In this document: piece by piece, positions 61,680-64,000 of the stretch | How the letters are laid out: each line of letters opens with the position of its first letter | Position numbering within the stretch: the first letter of the stretch is position 1 | Origin: Gammaproteobacteria bacterium | GTDB taxonomy: Bacteria; Pseudomonadota; Gammaproteobacteria; Steroidobacterales; Rariloculaceae | Length of the DNA: 64,000 nt | Assembly: GCA_022819855.1 (NCBI GenBank) | Contig: JAJEGN010000020.1 | Coordinates: 1 to 64,000, forward strand | Direction: 5' to 3' | The notes under the pieces: model-generated | What the model was told of the DNA's origin: nothing | The model's database searches: none | Seen by the model: the letters and a program-made list of their open reading frames with translations, nothing else | Position numbers and translations under genes: made by a program

Positions 61680-64000
61680 ATGACGGCCGGCTTGCGTTTC
61701 GCTCCGCTTGCTGCCGTGGTGCTCGCCGCGGCCTGCACGCCGTCAACCGAACAGCTTGCCGAGCGGCACGCGGCCACGATCAACCGTTACTGTCTCGACT
61801 GCCATAACGAAATCGACCGCGAGGCCGGGCTCGTGCTCGAACGCATCGATCTCGCGGACACGAGCGCCAACGCCGACACCTTCGAGAAGATCGCCCGCAA
61901 GCTCCGCGGCCGGCTCATGCCGCCGCCGGGCGGCCCGCGACCCGACGAGCGCACGGTGGACGAGTTTGTCGCGTATCTCGAGACATCCCTCGATGTCGCG
62001 GCCGAGCTGAATCCGACGCTCGGGCGCATGTCGATTCACCGCCTCAACCGCAGCGAGTACGGCAACGCGGTTCGGGACCTGCTGGCCGTCGAGATCGATT
62101 CGGCCGAGTATCTGCCGGCTGACGACGAGGGTTACGGTTTCGACAACATCGCGGACATCCTCAGGGTTTCGCCGTCCCTGCTCGAGCAGTACCTTGCGGC
62201 GTCGTCGAGGGTCGCGAGCCTCGCGGTCGGCGATCCGGAGACGCCCGCCGTCAGCACCGTCTACCGCGTCCCGCCCGACCTCGCCCAGGCAGAGCATGTC
62301 GAGGGGCTGCCGCTCGGCACGCGCGGCGGAACGCTGATCCGGCACAACTTCCCGCTCGACGCCGAGTATGACTTCAGCGTCTTTCTCGTGCGCAACATCG
62401 TCGGCTACATGACCGGTCTCGAGTGGCCGCACGAACTGGAGATCACGATCGACGGCGAGCGCGTCTTTCTCGCACCGGTGGGCGGCGAGGAAGACAACGC
62501 CATGTCGGACGCGAATTTCTCAGCGGCAGCCAACGCCATCGACGAACGGCTCAGAACGCGAATTTTCGTCGAGGCGGGTCCGCGCGACGTGGGGGTCGCT
62601 TTCATCAGGCGCAACTCCGCGGAGACGCACGAGCCGCTGGAACTGCATACGCGCGACCTCGACCTGCAGAACATGAACGGTCTGCCCATCGTCGACTACG
62701 TCATGATCGGCGGGCCGTACGATGCCGTCGGGCCGGGCGAGACACCGAGCCGCGACCGGATCTTCAGTTGCATGCCCGAAGTCGGAGAGGACGAGCTGGC
62801 CTGCGCCGAAGAGATTCTCGCGCGTATCGGGAGGCTCGCGTTTCGTGGGCCTGTCACGGACGCGAGCATGGCGAGCCTGCTCTATTTCTGGCGGGCGGGT
62901 CGGGAAGGCGGTACGTTCGACTCGGGAATCCGCAATGCGCTGCGCGTGATACTGACGAGTCCGGAATTCCTGTTCCGCGAGGCGCCGGCTCCGGAGGGCG
63001 CAGCGCCCGGCACGATCTATGCCCTCGACGATCTCGCGCTCGCATCGAGGTTGTCGTTCTTCCTGTGGAGCAGCATCCCGGACGATGAACTGCTCGACCT
63101 TGCCGAGGAGGGCAGTCTCGGCGATCCGGAAGTCTACGCCGCACAGGTCGCCCGCATGCTCGCCGATCCGCGAGCGTACGCCGTTGTCGAGAACTTTGCC
63201 GGTCAATGGCTTTTTCTCCGGAATCTGCAAAGCGCACGGCCCGATGTCGAGATGTTCCCGAACTTCGACGAGAACCTGCGGCGCGCAATGCGGCGAGAGA
63301 CGGAACTGCTCTTCGAGAGCATCGTCCGCGAGGACCGCAGCGTCACCGACCTGCTCACGGCCGACTACACGTTCGTCAATGAACGGCTCGCGCGGCATTA
63401 CGGGATGACGGGTATCTATGGGAGCCACTTCCGTCGCGTCGCCGTCACGGACGAGGCGCGCCTGGGGCTGCTCGGGCACGCGAGTATTCTGACGGTGACG
63501 TCGTATCCGAACCGGACCTCGCCGGTGCTGCGCGGCAAGTGGGTCATGGAGAACATCCTCGGAACCCCGCCGCCGCCGCCGCTGCCGAACGTTCCTGCGC
63601 TTGAGGAGAACGAGCCCGGCGCCGCCGCGCGCTCTGTGCGCGAACGGCTTGCGGAGCATCGCGCGAATCCCGTCTGCGCGGCCTGTCACGACCCCCTGGA
63701 TCCGCTGGGGCTTGCGCTTGAGAATTTCGATGCGGTCGGACGCTGGCGCACCAGGGAACCCGGCGGTGAGGTCGATCCGTCCGGACAACTTGCCGACGGA
63801 ACGCCGGTCGACGGCGTCGTGTCGCTGCGCGAAGCACTGACGAGCGAACCCGATCGGTTCGTCGGCGTTTTCACGGAGAAGCTCCTGACCTATGCGCTCG
63901 GCCGCGGGCTCGAGTACTACGACATGCCGGCGGTGCGCTCGATCGTCAGGCAGGCCGCGGCCGACGACTACCGTTTTTCCGCCGTGATACGCGCCATCGT
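61680..64000 (+). CDS. DUF1592/DUF1588/DUF1585 multi-domain cytochrome-like lipoprotein (3' end beyond window)
   Basis: At least 773 residues; the frame runs off the window end. ATG 61680 starts a lipoprotein signal (PLAAVVLAAACTPS, Cys19). The haem-type motif CLDCH is at residues 38-42. Then come DUF1587 (NRSEYGNAVRDLLAVEIDS), DUF1592 (ASRLSFFLWSSIPDDELLDL), DUF1588 (LGLLGHASILTVTSYPNRTS) with CAACH near residue 665, and the start of DUF1585 (EKLLTYALGRGLEYYD). It is a full paralogue of the 16064-18517 protein, but lipid-anchored. A DUF1552 gene would be expected just beyond the window by analogy. Confidence 0.92.
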   Translation, partial: MTAGLRFAPLAAVVLAAACTPSTEQLAERHAATINRYCLDCHNEIDREAGLVLERIDLADTSANADTFEKIARKLRGRLMPPPGGPRPDERTVDEFVAYLETSLDVAAELNPTLGRMSIHRLNRSEYGNAVRDLLAVEIDSAEYLPADDEGYGFDNIADILRVSPSLLEQYLAASSRVASLAVGDPETPAVSTVYRVPPDLAQAEHVEGLPLGTRGGTLIRHNFPLDAEYDFSVFLVRNIVGYMTGLEWPHELEITIDGERVFLAPVGGEEDNAMSDANFSAAANAIDERLRTRIFVEAGPRDVGVAFIRRNSAETHEPLELHTRDLDLQNMNGLPIVDYVMIGGPYDAVGPGETPSRDRIFSCMPEVGEDELACAEEILARIGRLAFRGPVTDASMASLLYFWRAGREGGTFDSGIRNALRVILTSPEFLFREAPAPEGAAPGTIYALDDLALASRLSFFLWSSIPDDELLDLAEEGSLGDPEVYAAQVARMLADPRAYAVVENFAGQWLFLRNLQSARPDVEMFPNFDENLRRAMRRETELLFESIVREDRSVTDLLTADYTFVNERLARHYGMTGIYGSHFRRVAVTDEARLGLLGHASILTVTSYPNRTSPVLRGKWVMENILGTPPPPPLPNVPALEENEPGAAARSVRERLAEHRANPVCAACHDPLDPLGLALENFDAVGRWRTREPGGEVDPSGQLADGTPVDGVVSLREALTSEPDRFVGVFTEKLLTYALGRGLEYYDMPAVRSIVRQAAADDYRFSAVIRAI

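Overview
The window looks like a chromosomal segment of a high-GC (by eye mid-60s %) gammaproteobacterium, probably marine or uncultured. The main evidence is the gene order queG-nnr-tsaE-amidase-mutL-miaA-hfq-hflX-hflK-hflC-DUF2065(yjeT)-purA at 35.5-48.7 kb, which is the same as the Escherichia coli cluster. The pcnB-(dNK)-panB-panC block at 30.7-34.6 kb points the same way. The accessory content (Tat-like and lipoprotein enzymes, PQQ dehydrogenase, DUF1592/DUF1552 proteins, DUF6152 proteins, a delta-class carbonic anhydrase) suits an oligotrophic heterotroph with a busy periplasm. GTG and TTG starts are common.

Layout. 0-6.9 kb, minus strand: DUF305-LVIVD fusion, xanthine-dehydrogenase-type [2Fe-2S] and molybdopterin subunits, DUF6152 protein, then a palindromic repeat. 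7.1-8.8 kb: ETF-ubiquinone oxidoreductase. 8.9-12.1 kb: a low-GC accessory island with an unknown protein, a decayed HNH nuclease, a PLD-like protein and a NYN-domain ribonuclease-like protein. 12.2-18.5 kb: a tight four-gene minus-strand operon (DUF1592, DUF1552, MBL-fold, ankyrin), divergent from a PQQ dehydrogenase. 20.6-30.5 kb: mixed accessory genes, including an aspartyl-protease lipoprotein, a giant NHL protein split by an in-frame TGA, a VapC remnant, a delta-class carbonic anhydrase, an MFS transporter, an exported FAH-family hydratase, a methyltransferase and a DUF6326 pseudogene. 30.6-48.7 kb: tRNA-Glu and the conserved housekeeping blocks. 48.8-52.4 kb, minus strand: an ECF sigma factor, a membrane protein with a dockerin-like loop, a secreted cohesin-like protein and a VIT/VWA lipoprotein. 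52.6-60.3 kb: Fur-type feoAB, a Bcr/CflA transporter, pntAB and an EamA transporter. 60.3-64 kb: a second DUF6152 gene divergent from a second DUF1592 gene that runs off the window.

How the parts fit. The housekeeping blocks cover RNA processing and modification (pcnB, miaA, queG, tsaE, hfq), pantothenate synthesis, mismatch repair, metabolite repair, cell-wall splitting, membrane proteolysis control and purine synthesis. The iron block carries a Fur-box-like site over its -10 element. The accessory blocks are mainly exported oxidoreductases and binding proteins. The least familiar assembly is the sigma/dockerin/cohesin-like/VIT-VWA operon at 48.8-52.4 kb. Other unusual features are a 115-bp palindromic element present at two distant sites, two genes interrupted by in-frame stops, decayed nuclease and toxin genes, probable leaderless promoters at nnr and mutL, and an apparent CTG start for feoA.
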